Shown here: positions 1 through 8,559 of the stretch, in pieces
Layout of the letters: every line of letters begins with the position of its first letter
Numbering within the stretch: position 1 is the first letter of the stretch
Source of the DNA: Clostridia bacterium
GTDB lineage: Bacteria > Bacillota > Clostridia > Oscillospirales > CAG-272
Direction of reading: 5' to 3'
DNA: 45,799 nt
Assembly: GCA_017508425.1 (NCBI GenBank)
Contig: JAFVYZ010000057.1
Span: forward strand, 1-45,799
Notes under the pieces: generated by a model
Databases searched by the model: none
What the model was told of the DNA's origin: nothing
Seen by the model: the letters and a program-made list of their open reading frames with translations, nothing else
Translations under genes and position numbers: made by a program

Positions 1-426
1 CTGCGCGTTTGGGGTAAGGTTGAAAACGGCGAGATCGTCAAGCGCGACGGCATCACCATCACCACCCAGTGCATTCGCGTGCCCGTCACCGACGGCCATA
101 CCGCCGCGGTATTTGTAAAATTCCGCAAGAAGCCCACAAAGGAAGAGATCCTTGCCGCTTGGAAAAACTTCAAGGGCAAGCCGCAGGAGCTGGCGCTCCC
201 CCACGCACCCGAGCAGTTTATCACCTACTTTGAGGAGGATAACCGCCCGCAGGCAGCGCTTGACCGCGACATTTACGGCGGCATGGGCGTGACGGTCGGC
301 AGACTTCGTGAGGATAGCGTTTACGACTACAAGTTTGTGGGTCTTTCCCACAACACCCTGCGCGGCGCCGCAGGTGGTGCGGTTCTGATTGCAGAGCTGT
401 TGCACCGCGAAGGCTATTTTGATTGA
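1..426 (+). CDS. asd: Aspartate-semialdehyde dehydrogenase, C-terminal part (5' end outside window)
   Basis: The open frame runs from base 1 to a TGA at 424-426, so the start lies upstream of the window. The enzyme reduces aspartyl phosphate to aspartate semialdehyde with NADPH, in the cytoplasm, on the way to lysine, threonine, methionine and diaminopimelate. The visible part has the C-terminal hallmarks of the family: a VPVTDGHTAAVFV segment with the conserved His, FEEDNRPQ followed by LDRD, GGMGVTVGRLRED, and the closing YKFVGLSHNTLRGAAGGAV. The last motif fits the archaeal/yeast-like branch of Asd that is common in Clostridia. About 141 residues are visible of the roughly 350 usual for the family. 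A strong hairpin terminator follows the stop, so this is the last gene of its transcript. Confidence 0.93.
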   Translation: MRVWGKVENGEIVKRDGITITTQCIRVPVTDGHTAAVFVKFRKKPTKEEILAAWKNFKGKPQELALPHAPEQFITYFEEDNRPQAALDRDIYGGMGVTVGRLREDSVYDYKFVGLSHNTLRGAAGGAVLIAELLHREGYFD

Positions 427-477
427 TCGAAAAACGGTCAAAAATAATGGCGTTTAGCCATCAAGCAAAAACAACAG

Positions 478-523
478 GGGTGAGTCCCAAATGCATTTTT
501 GCATTTGACTCACCCTCTTTTTT
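478..523 (+). terminator. Rho-independent terminator after asd
   Basis: A long stem pairs GGGTGAGTC with GACTCACCC, with further pairing of AAATGCA and TGCATTT inside it. It is followed by a CTCTTTTTT run. It lies about 50 bases after the asd stop and closes that transcript. Confidence 0.9.
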
Positions 524-565
524 ATCTTCTTTTAGCCATTTTTTGAGGATGCGCCCCAAAATCCC

Positions 566-594
566 TTGCAAAAAATACTCCCCCATATTATAAT
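566..594 (+). promoter_or_regulatory. Sigma-A-type promoter for the GH2 gene
   Basis: TTGCAA (566-571) and TATAAT (589-594) are 17 bases apart. The start codon at 694 is about 93 bases after the predicted transcription start, leaving a moderate 5' leader. No riboswitch was recognised in the leader. Confidence 0.75.
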
Positions 595-693
595 GATATT
601 TGACTCTCAGCGTACCCTCTGCCTGCCGCAAAGGTGTCACACAACCGTTAGAAATTCAAAAGCCATCGGCTTTATAGCTTTTAGGAGGTAATT

Positions 694-2442
694 ATGATTC
701 CGAGAAACGAGCATCCCAATCCGCAAAAGGAGCGCCGCGAGTGGATGTGCCTCAATGGCGAATGGGAATTTGAGATCGACAAGAGCGTGAGTGGCACCGC
801 ACGCCGCCTGTTTGAAAAGGAGCACCTTGACGGCAAGATCACCGTACCGTTTTGCCCCGAAAGTGTCCTGTCCGGCGTTGGCGACACCGACTTTTTAAAC
901 TCTGTTTGGTATCGCCGTGACCTTGACCTGCCCGAGAACTGGCAGGGCGGACGCGTGCTTTTACACTTCGGTGCCGTGGATCACACCGCGACGATCTACC
1001 TCAACGGCAACAAAGTCGGCACGCACAGCGGCGGCTTCGTATCCTTTACCTTTGATATTACAAACCACCTCGTCGAGGGCAAAAACAGCCTTTGCGTTTG
1101 CGCTATGGACGACACCCGTGACGGGCGCTTTGGCAGTGGCAAGCAGTCGCTCGAATACGGCTCGCATCACTGCTATTACACCCGTGTGACGGGTATTTGG
1201 CAAACCGTTTGGCTTGAGCACGTGCCCGAGGCATACATCAAATCCTTTAAGCTCACCCCCGACGCCGAGAACGGCACGCTCACCCTGGAGGCTGACGTGC
1301 GCGGCAGCGGAACGCTTACCGCCAAGGCGTTTTACGAGGGTAAGCCCATGGGCGAGCTTTCGCTTAAGGCCGGCGCAAACACGGTTTGCGGCACGATGGC
1401 ACTCAGCGAAAAGCATTTGTGGGAGGTTGGTAACGGCCGCCTTTACGATCTCACCCTCACCTTTGGCGAGGATACCGTAAGCAGCTATTTCGGTCTTCGC
1501 TCCGTCGCCTTTGACGGCAAGCGCTTCCTCTTAAACGGCAAATCGGTTTACCAGCGCCTGGTGCTCGATCAGGGCATGTATAAGGACGGCATCTATACCG
1601 CACCCAGCGACGAGGCCATGCAAAACGACATTCGCATTTCACTTGCGGCCGGCTTTAACGGCGCGCGACTCCACCAAAAGGTGTTTGAGCAGCGCTTCCT
1701 TTACCACTGCGACAAGGCAGGGTATCTCGTTTGGGGCGAGTACGGCGACTGGGGTATCGACTACACCAGCCTTGAATGCCTGCCCCCGTTCCTCTCGGAG
1801 TGGCGTGAGATCATCGAGCGCGACTTCAATCACCCCGCCATCATCGGCTGGTGCCCCACCAACGAGGTATGGCCCACGCAGAAGGTGGGTGACAAGAAGC
1901 GCCCCGAGGTGCGCGAGGCACTCTATCACCTCACCAAGGCCCTGGACCCCACCCGTCCCTGCATCGACGCCAGCGGCGGTAAGCATACCAAGGCAAACGA
2001 TATTTTCGATGTGCACAGCTACGTGCAGGATACCGCACAATTTGACGCGATCTTTTCGAACACCGACACGGCTGCCATGCTGAATGCAATGGGAACAGAT
2101 CCCAAAATGAATGCGACGATCACCTTCAGGCTCGGCGCATATACCAAAAAGCAGCCCCTTTTCGTCAGCGAGTACGGCGGCATTAAGTGGGATGTGAATT
2201 CCGGCAACGCCGACGCGTGGGGCTACGGAAATGCACCCAGAACCGAAGAGGAGTTTATCGAGCGTTACAGGGGCCTGACCAATACCCTGCTTGACAACCC
2301 CTCGATGTTTGGCTTCTGCTATACCCAGCTCTACGATACCGAGCAGGAGGTAAACGGCCTTTATACCTATGACCGCAAGCCGAAGTTCGATATGGAGATC
2401 TTCCGCGAGATCAACATAAGAAAAGCCGCGATTGAAGATTAA
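694..2442 (+). CDS. Glycoside hydrolase family 2 protein (beta-galactosidase/beta-glucuronidase-like)
   Basis: This 582-residue protein has the GH2 layout: an N-terminal sugar-binding jelly roll (LNGEWEFEID near residue 20, then VWYRRDLDLP and LHFGAVDHTATIYLNG), a central immunoglobulin-like domain and a C-terminal TIM barrel. The acid/base motif is HPAIIGWCPTNEVW with E391, and the nucleophile motif is PLFVSEYGG with E493. Both catalytic glutamates are present, so the enzyme should be active as a retaining exo-glycosidase. There is no signal peptide, so it probably acts on imported oligosaccharides in the cytoplasm. The start is set by AGGAGG at 683-688. The gene has its own promoter and terminators and stands alone. 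The exact sugar (galactose, glucuronate, mannose or arabinose) cannot be read from the sequence. Confidence 0.9.
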   Translation: MIPRNEHPNPQKERREWMCLNGEWEFEIDKSVSGTARRLFEKEHLDGKITVPFCPESVLSGVGDTDFLNSVWYRRDLDLPENWQGGRVLLHFGAVDHTATIYLNGNKVGTHSGGFVSFTFDITNHLVEGKNSLCVCAMDDTRDGRFGSGKQSLEYGSHHCYYTRVTGIWQTVWLEHVPEAYIKSFKLTPDAENGTLTLEADVRGSGTLTAKAFYEGKPMGELSLKAGANTVCGTMALSEKHLWEVGNGRLYDLTLTFGEDTVSSYFGLRSVAFDGKRFLLNGKSVYQRLVLDQGMYKDGIYTAPSDEAMQNDIRISLAAGFNGARLHQKVFEQRFLYHCDKAGYLVWGEYGDWGIDYTSLECLPPFLSEWREIIERDFNHPAIIGWCPTNEVWPTQKVGDKKRPEVREALYHLTKALDPTRPCIDASGGKHTKANDIFDVHSYVQDTAQFDAIFSNTDTAAMLNAMGTDPKMNATITFRLGAYTKKQPLFVSEYGGIKWDVNSGNADAWGYGNAPRTEEEFIERYRGLTNTLLDNPSMFGFCYTQLYDTEQEVNGLYTYDRKPKFDMEIFREINIRKAAIED

Positions 2443-2449
2443 AGATAAT

Positions 2450-2495
2450 AAAGAGGAAGAGGAGTCCTTTTGAAAAAGGACTCCTCTTCCTCTTT
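2450..2495 (+). terminator. Terminator after the GH2 gene
   Basis: A perfect 22-bp inverted repeat (arms 2450-2471 and 2474-2495) around AGGAGTCC begins 8 bases after the GH2 stop and is followed by GCTTTT. A second hairpin (2493-2520, arms TTTGCTTTTCGC and GCGAAAAGCAAA) overlaps its end and may act as a tandem terminator. Confidence 0.85.
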
Positions 2496-2636
2496 GCTTT
2501 TCGCATCCGCGAAAAGCAAATTCACCTACTCCTTCGAAAACTTTTCACAAAAATAATTGTCATTTATACATAAACAGCGTGCGCTGTTCGCACGTTTCAA
2601 TTTTATTCACCGCACCTTGTTTGCCCTTTCCCTTGT

Positions 2637-2661
2637 CGGGCGATTCATGAATCGCCCCTAC
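2637..2661 (+). repeat. Palindromic repeat, copy 1
   Basis: The 25-base unit has the core GGCGATTCATGAATCGCC, itself nearly a perfect palindrome, and ends in CCCTAC. The same unit, with one base changed, occurs as an inverted pair at 42834-42858 and 42883-42907. Confidence 0.8.
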
Positions 2662-2738
2662 TATAACATCTACACCCTTGTTCTCCGAAAGTTTTCGGGA
2701 GGGGCGTGTGAATTGTTTTCGCAAAGCGAAAACAAGGG

Positions 2739-2774
2739 AGAGGGGAACCACTTTTTCAAAAGCGGTTCCCCTCT
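2739..2774 (-). terminator. Terminator of the rimP-infB-NUDIX operon
   Basis: The arms AGAGGGGAACC and GGTTCCCCTCT are extended inward by CTTTT pairing with AAAAG. The hairpin lies 9 bases beyond the NUDIX stop on the minus strand. A second hairpin at 2713-2735 follows in the same direction. Confidence 0.8.
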
Positions 2775-2783
2775 GCCCTATTC

Positions 2784-3209
2784 TCATTTAATCTCAACCG
2801 TCAAATGCTGCATACGCTCCATCGCGGCGCGGAAAACAGTCTTATCGTTTTCGTGCGTGAGGCACCGTTCTGCCTCCTCGATGGGCACCCACTCGACCTC
2901 GGCGATCTCCCCCTCACGGGCGTGGATCTCCTTCGCGGTGGTAAAGGCAAGAAAGTAAACGACCTCCTTCATTACCCCGGGCGAGGGGCTGTAGCTTACC
3001 GTCTCGCGGAAATTCGAAATAATGGCAATATGAGAGGAGGTTTCCTCCATCACCTCACGCAGGGCCGTCGCATATTCGCTTTCCCCTTGCTCCATATGCC
3101 CTTTGGGGAAGGAGCGACTGCCGCCTGCCTTATGGCGTATCATCAATATATAATAATTGTCCTTTTCGCGGCGCACGACAAGTGCGCCGCAAGATTTTTC
3201 CCAAGTCAT
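2784..3209 (-). CDS. NUDIX hydrolase (diadenosine-polyphosphate hydrolase-like)
   Basis: This 141-residue protein has the size and opening (KSCGALVVRRE, later RSFPKGHMEQGES) of bacterial bis(5'-nucleosyl)-tetraphosphatases, which cleave Ap4A and related nucleotides. The NUDIX box runs from G37 to S59: G37, E43, R51, E52, E55 and E56 are all present, so the metal-binding glutamates are intact. The two positions after the box core are S58 and S59, where the consensus has Gly and an aliphatic residue. The start has an AAGGAGG site 7 bases upstream. It is the last gene of the infB operon, about 40 bases after infB, where many Bacillota carry rbfA. The substrate is a guess from overall similarity. 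Confidence 0.85.
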   Translation of the reverse strand: MTWEKSCGALVVRREKDNYYILMIRHKAGGSRSFPKGHMEQGESEYATALREVMEETSSHIAIISNFRETVSYSPSPGVMKEVVYFLAFTTAKEIHAREGEIAEVEWVPIEEAERCLTHENDKTVFRAAMERMQHLTVEIK

Positions 3210-3250
3210 TTGAAACCTCCTTTTTGGATCGGAACGGCTGCGAGTTTACC

Positions 3251-6001
3251 TCACTGCTCGATCTCCTCCATCACGAAGGCCTCGAGAATATCGCCAACCT
3301 TAATATCGTTAAAGCGGTCAAGACCGATACCACACTCGTAGCCGCTGGCCACTTCCTTCACGTCGTCCTTGAAGCGGCGAAGCGATGCGATCTTATCCTC
3401 AAAGATCACGATGCTGTCGCGCACCACGCGGATCTGCGACTGACGGGTGATCTTACCGTCCTGCACGTACGAGCCTGCAATGAAGCCGACGTTCGGAACG
3501 TGAATGGTTTGACGCACCTCGGCGTGACCGATAACGTTCTCGCGGAACTTGGGCGCCAGCATGCCCTTCATAGCAGCCTCGATCTCCTCGATGCACTCAT
3601 AGATGACGCGGTAAGTGCGGATATCGACCTTCTGACGCTCGGCAGAATCGACCGCCTGCTTGTCGGGACGCACGTTAAAGCCGACGATAATGGCGTTGGA
3701 TGCAGCGGCAAGCATAACGTCACCCTCGATGATACCACCGACAGCGGCGTGAATGACACGCACCTTCACCTCTTCGTTGGTCAGCTTCTCAAGAGACTGC
3801 TTCACAGCCTCGGCAGAGCCGGCCACGTCTGCCTTAACGATGATGTTAAGCTCCTTGACACCCTCGGAAATTTGTGCAAACAAATCGTTGAGGTTCGCAC
3901 GGGCATTGGCTCTAAAGCCCTCCTCCTTGGCGGCGTCGCGACGCTGGTCCGCCAGCGTTCTTGCCATGCGCTCGTCTTCCACGGCGGCAAACTCGTCACC
4001 GGCCTCCGGCACGTCGGCAAGACCCATAATTTCAACGGGAACCGAGGGACCGGCCTCCTTGAGGATGCGACCCGTGTGGTCGCGCATCGTACGGACACGG
4101 CCAACGGCGGTGCCTGCAATCACGATATCGCCCGTACGGAGCGTACCGTTTTGAACCAGCACGGTAGCCAAAGGACCTGCGCCCTTGTCAAGCTTGGACT
4201 CAATGATAATACCCTTGGCGCGGCGGGCGGGATTGGCTCTCAGCTCCTTCATCTCGGCAACCAGTACCACGTTTTCAAGCAGCTCGTCAATGCCCTGACC
4301 GGTCAGTGCCGATACGGGACAGCAAATGACGTCACCGCCCCATTCCTCGGGCACGAGGTTGTAGTTGGTGAGTGCCTGCTTGACGTTATCGGGATTGGCC
4401 GTGGGCTTATCCATTTTATTGATGGCTACGATAATGTCAATGCCTGCCGCCTTGGCGTGGTTGATCGCCTCCACGGTCTGGGGCATGATGCCGTCATCGG
4501 CCGCCACCACAAGGATGGCAATATCGGTGGACTTGGCACCGCGGGCACGCATGGCGGTGAACGCCTCGTGACCGGGGGTATCCAGGAAGGTAAGATCCTT
4601 GCCCGCAGCCTTCACACGGTATGCACCGATGTGCTGGGTAATGCCACCGGCCTCGCCGGCCGTCACACGGGTGTGACGGATCGCGTCGAGCAGCGACGTC
4701 TTACCGTGGTCAACGTGACCCATTACACAAATAACGGGTGCGCGCTCCACAAGATCCTCATCAGCATCCGCCGTGTCGTCAAAGAGCTTCTCCTCAATGC
4801 TGACGACCACCTCTTTGCTGGCCTCAATGCCAAGCTCGGAAGCGATCAGGAACGCGGTATCAAAATCAATGGTTTGATTCAGGGTCACCATCATGCCCAT
4901 CATCATCAGCTTCTTGACGATCTCACCGGGTGCAACCTTGGCACGGGAAGCGAATTCCGCCACCGTCAATTCCTCCGGCAGCACGATCGAGTTGGCCTGC
5001 TTGGTTACAGGTGCCGAGCTCTTTTTGGCACCCTTCTTGCCCGAGGTAAAGGCGTGCGTGCCGACCTGCTTCTTCACACGGTGGTTGCCGCCGCGTGCGT
5101 CGCGCACGGCGTCGGGCACGAAGGTATCAAGACGCTCATCGTATTTCGAAAGATCCACACTCGACCCGCGCATGTCCACCACACGCGTGGCGCGCGATTT
5201 AACGGTAGCATCGGTGCCCTTGGGGGTCTGCCCACGGGTGATGACGGTCGGGCGGAACTGCTCGCGAACGATGCGTCCGCCGCCCTCATCCTTGTCGCGG
5301 AAGCCGCCACCGTTGCTCTTTTGCTGGGGCTTTTGAGGACGCGAATCCTGCCTTGGCTGTGCAAAGCTCGGACGCACGTTGCCCTGCGCAAAGGCACCGC
5401 CACGGGGTGCGAAATCAGGGCGGGCGGGGCGATCGCCCATGGGGCGATCAGCGGCAGGGCGAGCACCGCCCTGAGGTGCCTGACGGGTTTGAGCCGCAGG
5501 AGATTTCGGCGTGACGGCAATGGTCGCGCGCAGGTTTTGCGGGATGTTATAGGTACGGGGACCGACCTGACGTGCAGGAGCCTCCTCCTTGACTGCCGGC
5601 TTTTCAGCAGGCTTTTCCGTCACTTTCTCTTTGGAAGCGGTGGGAGCTTTTGCAGCTTCCGTCTTCGGTGCGGACTTCACCTCGGGTGCTGCTTTTTTCT
5701 CTTCGACTTTGGCCACGGGTGCCGTTTCAACCACGGCAGGCTCCGCCTTCTTTTCAGGAGCGGGGGCCGCCTTGGTGGCCTTCACCTTCGTGGGGATATA
5801 GGTATCGCCGAAAAGATAATCGTCGATGTTCTTGATTTGTTTCTCACGCGTGAGCGCATCAAAAATGATGTCAAACTCTTTTGCGCTGAGGGATTTTTGC
5901 GTCGAGCTGCACTCAAGACCGCGCGCTGTCATCAGCTCGGTAATTTGCTTGCTGCTTTTAAGACCAAGATCCTTTGCTAAACTTGCTACTTTAAATGCCA
6001 T
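3251..6001 (-). CDS. infB: Translation initiation factor IF-2
   Basis: This GTPase places initiator fMet-tRNA on the 30S subunit and promotes subunit joining. The 916-residue protein has an N-terminal IF2_N module ([14 protein letters not shown] onward), a long low-complexity linker rich in Ala, Lys, Pro, Glu, then Gly, Arg and Gln (about residues 70-300), a second IF2_N module ([21 protein letters not shown]) and the G domain. G motifs are GHVDHGKT at 428-435, DTPGHEAF and NKMD. Domains II, III and the C-terminal fMet-tRNA-binding domain follow. The start used has AAGGAGG just upstream; a longer frame to 6037 has no such site. It sits in the usual order after ylxR and ylxQ. Confidence 0.97.
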   Translation of the reverse strand: MAFKVASLAKDLGLKSSKQITELMTARGLECSSTQKSLSAKEFDIIFDALTREKQIKNIDDYLFGDTYIPTKVKATKAAPAPEKKAEPAVVETAPVAKVEEKKAAPEVKSAPKTEAAKAPTASKEKVTEKPAEKPAVKEEAPARQVGPRTYNIPQNLRATIAVTPKSPAAQTRQAPQGGARPAADRPMGDRPARPDFAPRGGAFAQGNVRPSFAQPRQDSRPQKPQQKSNGGGFRDKDEGGGRIVREQFRPTVITRGQTPKGTDATVKSRATRVVDMRGSSVDLSKYDERLDTFVPDAVRDARGGNHRVKKQVGTHAFTSGKKGAKKSSAPVTKQANSIVLPEELTVAEFASRAKVAPGEIVKKLMMMGMMVTLNQTIDFDTAFLIASELGIEASKEVVVSIEEKLFDDTADADEDLVERAPVICVMGHVDHGKTSLLDAIRHTRVTAGEAGGITQHIGAYRVKAAGKDLTFLDTPGHEAFTAMRARGAKSTDIAILVVAADDGIMPQTVEAINHAKAAGIDIIVAINKMDKPTANPDNVKQALTNYNLVPEEWGGDVICCPVSALTGQGIDELLENVVLVAEMKELRANPARRAKGIIIESKLDKGAGPLATVLVQNGTLRTGDIVIAGTAVGRVRTMRDHTGRILKEAGPSVPVEIMGLADVPEAGDEFAAVEDERMARTLADQRRDAAKEEGFRANARANLNDLFAQISEGVKELNIIVKADVAGSAEAVKQSLEKLTNEEVKVRVIHAAVGGIIEGDVMLAAASNAIIVGFNVRPDKQAVDSAERQKVDIRTYRVIYECIEEIEAAMKGMLAPKFRENVIGHAEVRQTIHVPNVGFIAGSYVQDGKITRQSQIRVVRDSIVIFEDKIASLRRFKDDVKEVASGYECGIGLDRFNDIKVGDILEAFVMEEIEQ

Positions 6002-6057
6002 AGTTCCTCCTTGTCTTCCGCAGTCCGTGCGGAACACCTTCCAAAGTGTGGTTGATT

Positions 6058-6402
6058 TTACATCGAAATGCCGTACAGTGCGGCGATCGCCGCCGCAAGA
6101 GAGTCGTCGGTAACCAAAACGGCACCCACGGTACCCCCGCGCTTGCCCACGGCTACGGCAAGCGATTCACCGTCCAGCGAAAGCCGTACGGCGGGCACAT
6201 GATAATAAGCGGTACGGTCGGCAATGCGCTTGTGCGTGTTTGCCGAGGTATCGGCAGCCTCAAGCACGATACGCGATACCGTATCCCCCCGAACGGGTGT
6301 TGATTTCAGCGCTTCGCACATCAGCGACACGCCGATCACGGCACGCCGTGCACGCACGGCAAACCCGAGATACGCCAGTGCCTTTTCCTCTATGCTTTTC
6401 AT
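6058..6402 (-). CDS. ylxQ: YlxQ-like ribosomal L7Ae/L30e family protein
   Basis: The protein has 114 residues from the ATG at 6402. It shows the L7Ae/L30e fold pattern: [20 protein letters not shown] near the start, [16 protein letters not shown] in the middle, and [29 protein letters not shown] near the end. Members bind kink-turn-like RNA and are thought to act on ribosomes or RNase P, but the exact role of YlxQ is not settled. The start overlaps the ylxR stop by four bases (ATGA), which implies translational coupling. A longer in-frame start at 6456 would lie deep inside ylxR and was rejected. Confidence 0.9.
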   Translation of the reverse strand: MKSIEEKALAYLGFAVRARRAVIGVSLMCEALKSTPVRGDTVSRIVLEAADTSANTHKRIADRTAYYHVPAVRLSLDGESLAVAVGKRGGTVGAVLVTDDSLAAAIAALYGISM

Positions 6403-6671
6403 AAGGAATCCAGCTCTTCGCGCATGGCGGAAAAGATCCCAGCTGGGATCTCGCACTCAAGGTTGCGCGAAAGGCGCCCCGAGCGCTCCGCCTTTGTGAG
6501 GCACGCACTGCTCTTACAAATATACGCACCGCGGCCCGATTTCTTGCCCGTGAAGTCCAGCGACACCGCACCCTCGGGATCGCGCACCACACGGAGCAAT
6601 TCTTTTTTGGGGAAATGCCCGTTGCAGCCAAGGCATTGGCGCATCGGGATCTTTTTTACCTTTTTATCCAT
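6399..6671 (-). CDS. ylxR: YlxR (DUF448) RNA-binding protein
   Basis: This 90-residue protein begins MDKKVKKIPMRQCLGC, followed by GHFPKKELLRVVRDPEG, KKSGRGAYICKS and CLTKA. These are the DUF448 hallmarks (RxCxxC, K-ELxRxV, GRGAYxC). Family members are basic, nucleic-acid-binding and encoded between nusA and infB across Bacillota; in B. subtilis RnpM (YlxR) is reported to modulate RNase P. It follows nusA by about 20 bases and overlaps ylxQ by four. Confidence 0.94.
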   Translation of the reverse strand: MDKKVKKIPMRQCLGCNGHFPKKELLRVVRDPEGAVSLDFTGKKSGRGAYICKSSACLTKAERSGRLSRNLECEIPAGIFSAMREELDSL

Positions 6672-6691
6672 AACCTGATACCGTTACGGCA

Positions 6692-7732
6692 TTATTCAGC
6701 CTTAATGTCGATCTTATAGCCGGTAAGACGGGCGGCAAGACGGGCATTGAGACCCTCTCTGCCAATGGCAAGCGACAGCTGATCGGGATCGACCAGCACG
6801 CGGCAGGTGCGCTCGCCCGTGATCTCTACCGAAAGAACGCGTGCGGGAGCGAGAGCCGCGGCAATGAATTCCTCGGGAGATTCGCTGTAAGGGATGATGT
6901 CGATCTTTTCGCCGCGCAGCTCCTCGACGATGCCGCCGATACGCATACCGCGGTTACCGATGCAGGCACCGATGGGATCCACGTTCTCGTCGCGCGAGTA
7001 CACAGCGATCTTGCTGCGCACGCCCGCCTCACGGGATACGGCCTTGATCATGACCACGCCGTCCGCGATCTCGGGGATCTCAAGCTCAAACAAGCGGCGT
7101 ACCAGACCCGAATGCGAGCGCGAAAGCGTCACAAGCGGACCGTGTGCCTCTTTGTTGACCTCCATCACGAACACTTTGATGCGGTCATCCACCATAAATT
7201 CCTCACCGGGGATCTGCTCATGCTTGAGAAGCACCGCACGACCCGTGCCGGTATCCAGCACCACGTTGCCGTTGACAGGGTCGATCTTGCTGACCGTTGC
7301 CGTAATGATCTCCTCGCGCTGATTCTCGTAAGCCTCCTGCATCACGCGGCGCTCACCCTCACGAATGCTTTGGATGATGACCGATTTTGCGGCGGCCGCC
7401 GAAAGGCGGCGGAAGTTCTCGGGCTTGACCTTGATCTCGATCAGCTTACCAAGCGTATGGCGCTTGTTGAGTGCCTTTGCATCCTCCAGCGAGATCTCGG
7501 TCTCGGGATCCACAACGGTATCCACGACCGTCTTTTGCTGGAACACGCGCACGTCATCCTTTTCAAGGTCAAATGCGATGCGCACGTTGGCACCGGCACC
7601 GTACTCCTTGTGATAAGCGGAAACGAGGGCCGCCTCGATCTTTTCAAGCATGTATGCCTTGGGAATGCCCTTCTCCTTTTCAAGAAGGTCCAGAGCGTTC
7701 AGGAACGACTCCTTGCTGCTTTTCGTTCTCAT
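6692..7732 (-). CDS. nusA: Transcription termination/antitermination factor NusA
   Basis: NusA binds RNA polymerase and nascent RNA and modulates pausing, termination and antitermination. The 346-residue protein has the N-terminal polymerase-binding domain (residues 1 to about 125, opening with SSKESFLNALDLLEKEKGI), an S1 domain (about 135-200, REEIITATVSKIDPVNGNVVLDTG) and tandem KH domains (VDPIGACIGNRGMRIGGIVEEL and later DQLSLAIGREGLNARLAARLTGYKIDI). It ends right after the second KH domain, as is usual in Bacillota, with no acidic C-terminal repeats. AAAGGATAT precedes the start. It is the second gene of the operon, 56 bases after rimP. Confidence 0.96.
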   Translation of the reverse strand: MRTKSSKESFLNALDLLEKEKGIPKAYMLEKIEAALVSAYHKEYGAGANVRIAFDLEKDDVRVFQQKTVVDTVVDPETEISLEDAKALNKRHTLGKLIEIKVKPENFRRLSAAAAKSVIIQSIREGERRVMQEAYENQREEIITATVSKIDPVNGNVVLDTGTGRAVLLKHEQIPGEEFMVDDRIKVFVMEVNKEAHGPLVTLSRSHSGLVRRLFELEIPEIADGVVMIKAVSREAGVRSKIAVYSRDENVDPIGACIGNRGMRIGGIVEELRGEKIDIIPYSESPEEFIAAALAPARVLSVEITGERTCRVLVDPDQLSLAIGREGLNARLAARLTGYKIDIKAE

Positions 7733-7788
7733 AGCTATATCCTTTCGTACTATGTTTATCTTTTATTTTTTAATTTCAAATTCGGAGA

Positions 7789-8256
7789 TCAAAACTCGAA
7801 CACGGTCATAATTTTTGCAATCTTACCCCGTGCAAAGGCAACCGCCTCGCCGTCCAGGTCCATGGCCACGTCTCCCTCATCGGTCAGACCCAAGAGGATG
7901 CCGCGATGCGTCTTCTTTCCGTTCACGGGTGCAAAAAATTTCAAATCAACGACCTCGCCCGCAAAGCACTCGATGTGCTCATCGGTACGAAGCTCGCGTT
8001 CAATACCGGGCGAGCTGACCTCAAGGTCATAGGACTCCTCGATCGGGTCGGCCTCGTCAAGCACGGGGTCGATCGCACGATGCATACGCTCGCAATCCTC
8101 GATCGTCACGCCCTCTTCGCTGTCAATGGTGATGCGAAGCACACGGCGTGCACCCTCCTTGACAAATTCCACGTCCCAAAGCATCAGCCCCAAGCCGTTT
8201 GCCACGGGCAAAGCCAGCTCTCGTACTACTTCGGCCGTATTTTTTGCATTTGCCAT
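7789..8256 (-). CDS. rimP: Ribosome maturation factor RimP
   Basis: RimP is needed for maturation of the 30S subunit. The 155-residue protein matches the family in length and motifs: LALPVANGLGLMLWDVEFVKEG, VLRITIDSEEGVTIEDCERMHRAID and the signature YDLEVSSPGIERELRTDEHI, then an SH3-like C-terminal domain. GGGAGGTG lies upstream of the start. It is the first gene of the rimP-nusA-ylxR-ylxQ-infB-NUDIX operon and is transcribed from the promoter at 8353-8381 with a leader of about 90 bases. Confidence 0.95.
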   Translation of the reverse strand: MANAKNTAEVVRELALPVANGLGLMLWDVEFVKEGARRVLRITIDSEEGVTIEDCERMHRAIDPVLDEADPIEESYDLEVSSPGIERELRTDEHIECFAGEVVDLKFFAPVNGKKTHRGILLGLTDEGDVAMDLDGEAVAFARGKIAKIMTVFEF

Positions 8257-8306
8257 AAAAGCACCTCCCTGTCCCTTATGATGATCTGCTCGGACGGTAA
8301 ATAAGA

Positions 8307-8331
8307 GGAGCAGGTCTTGTCAACCTGCTCC
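8307..8331 (-). promoter_or_regulatory. Stable hairpin in the rimP 5' leader
   Basis: A 9-bp perfect stem (GGAGCAGGT and ACCTGCTCC) with a 7-base loop lies in the predicted untranslated leader, about 50 bases before the rimP start. No U-run follows it, so it is not a simple terminator. It could be a binding site for a protein made by the operon, or an RNA-stabilising element. Confidence 0.45.
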
Positions 8332-8352
8332 ATCCCACTATCTACCGTAGGT

Positions 8353-8381
8353 AGTATAACACACTTTTTCCCATTTTGCAA
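8353..8381 (-). promoter_or_regulatory. Sigma-A-type promoter of the rimP operon
   Basis: On the minus strand, TTGCAA (8381-8376) and TATACT (8358-8353) are 17 bases apart. A CTACC-GTA-GGTAG palindrome (8342-8354) overlaps the -10 end and the predicted start site, a typical place for a repressor operator. Confidence 0.8.
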
Positions 8382-8493
8382 TAGAATCCTCAAATTTTTT
8401 TGCTTTTTATCAAATTTTTGTGCATGATATGGCAAAAAGGGGGCGTTTTTTTCATGGATACTGTAATTTTTCATATTTACTTCACCGAACCTG

Positions 8494-8522
8494 TTTACAA
8501 TCATCATTTTTTATGTTATAAT
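8494..8522 (+). promoter_or_regulatory. Sigma-A-type promoter of the yybS-gdpP-rplI-dnaB operon
   Basis: TTTACA (8494-8499) and TATAAT (8517-8522) are 17 bases apart, 38 bases before the yybS-like start codon. The 8257-8559 spacer thus holds two back-to-back promoters and no further gene. Confidence 0.82.
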
Positions 8523-8559
8523 AATAAACTAGAATATTATTTCAATAAGGAGGGCCGCT

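Larger units (their letters stand above)
2521..2783. other. Gene-free spacer with several hairpins and one repeat copy
   Basis: No credible gene lies between the GH2 terminators and the NUDIX stop. The spacer holds one copy of a palindromic repeat (2637-2661) that also occurs twice near 42.8 kb, a hairpin at 2713-2735 (TTGTTTTCGC and its complement) and the NUDIX terminator at 2739-2774. Short possible reading frames here lack ribosome binding sites and overlap the hairpins. Confidence 0.7.

Noticed and set aside
3182..5980. A 932-codon open frame on the plus strand opposite infB
   Set aside because: It is an antisense shadow of infB: the translation is His/Leu/Arg-rich without family motifs, and there is no ribosome binding site. 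GC-rich third positions keep the opposite frame open.
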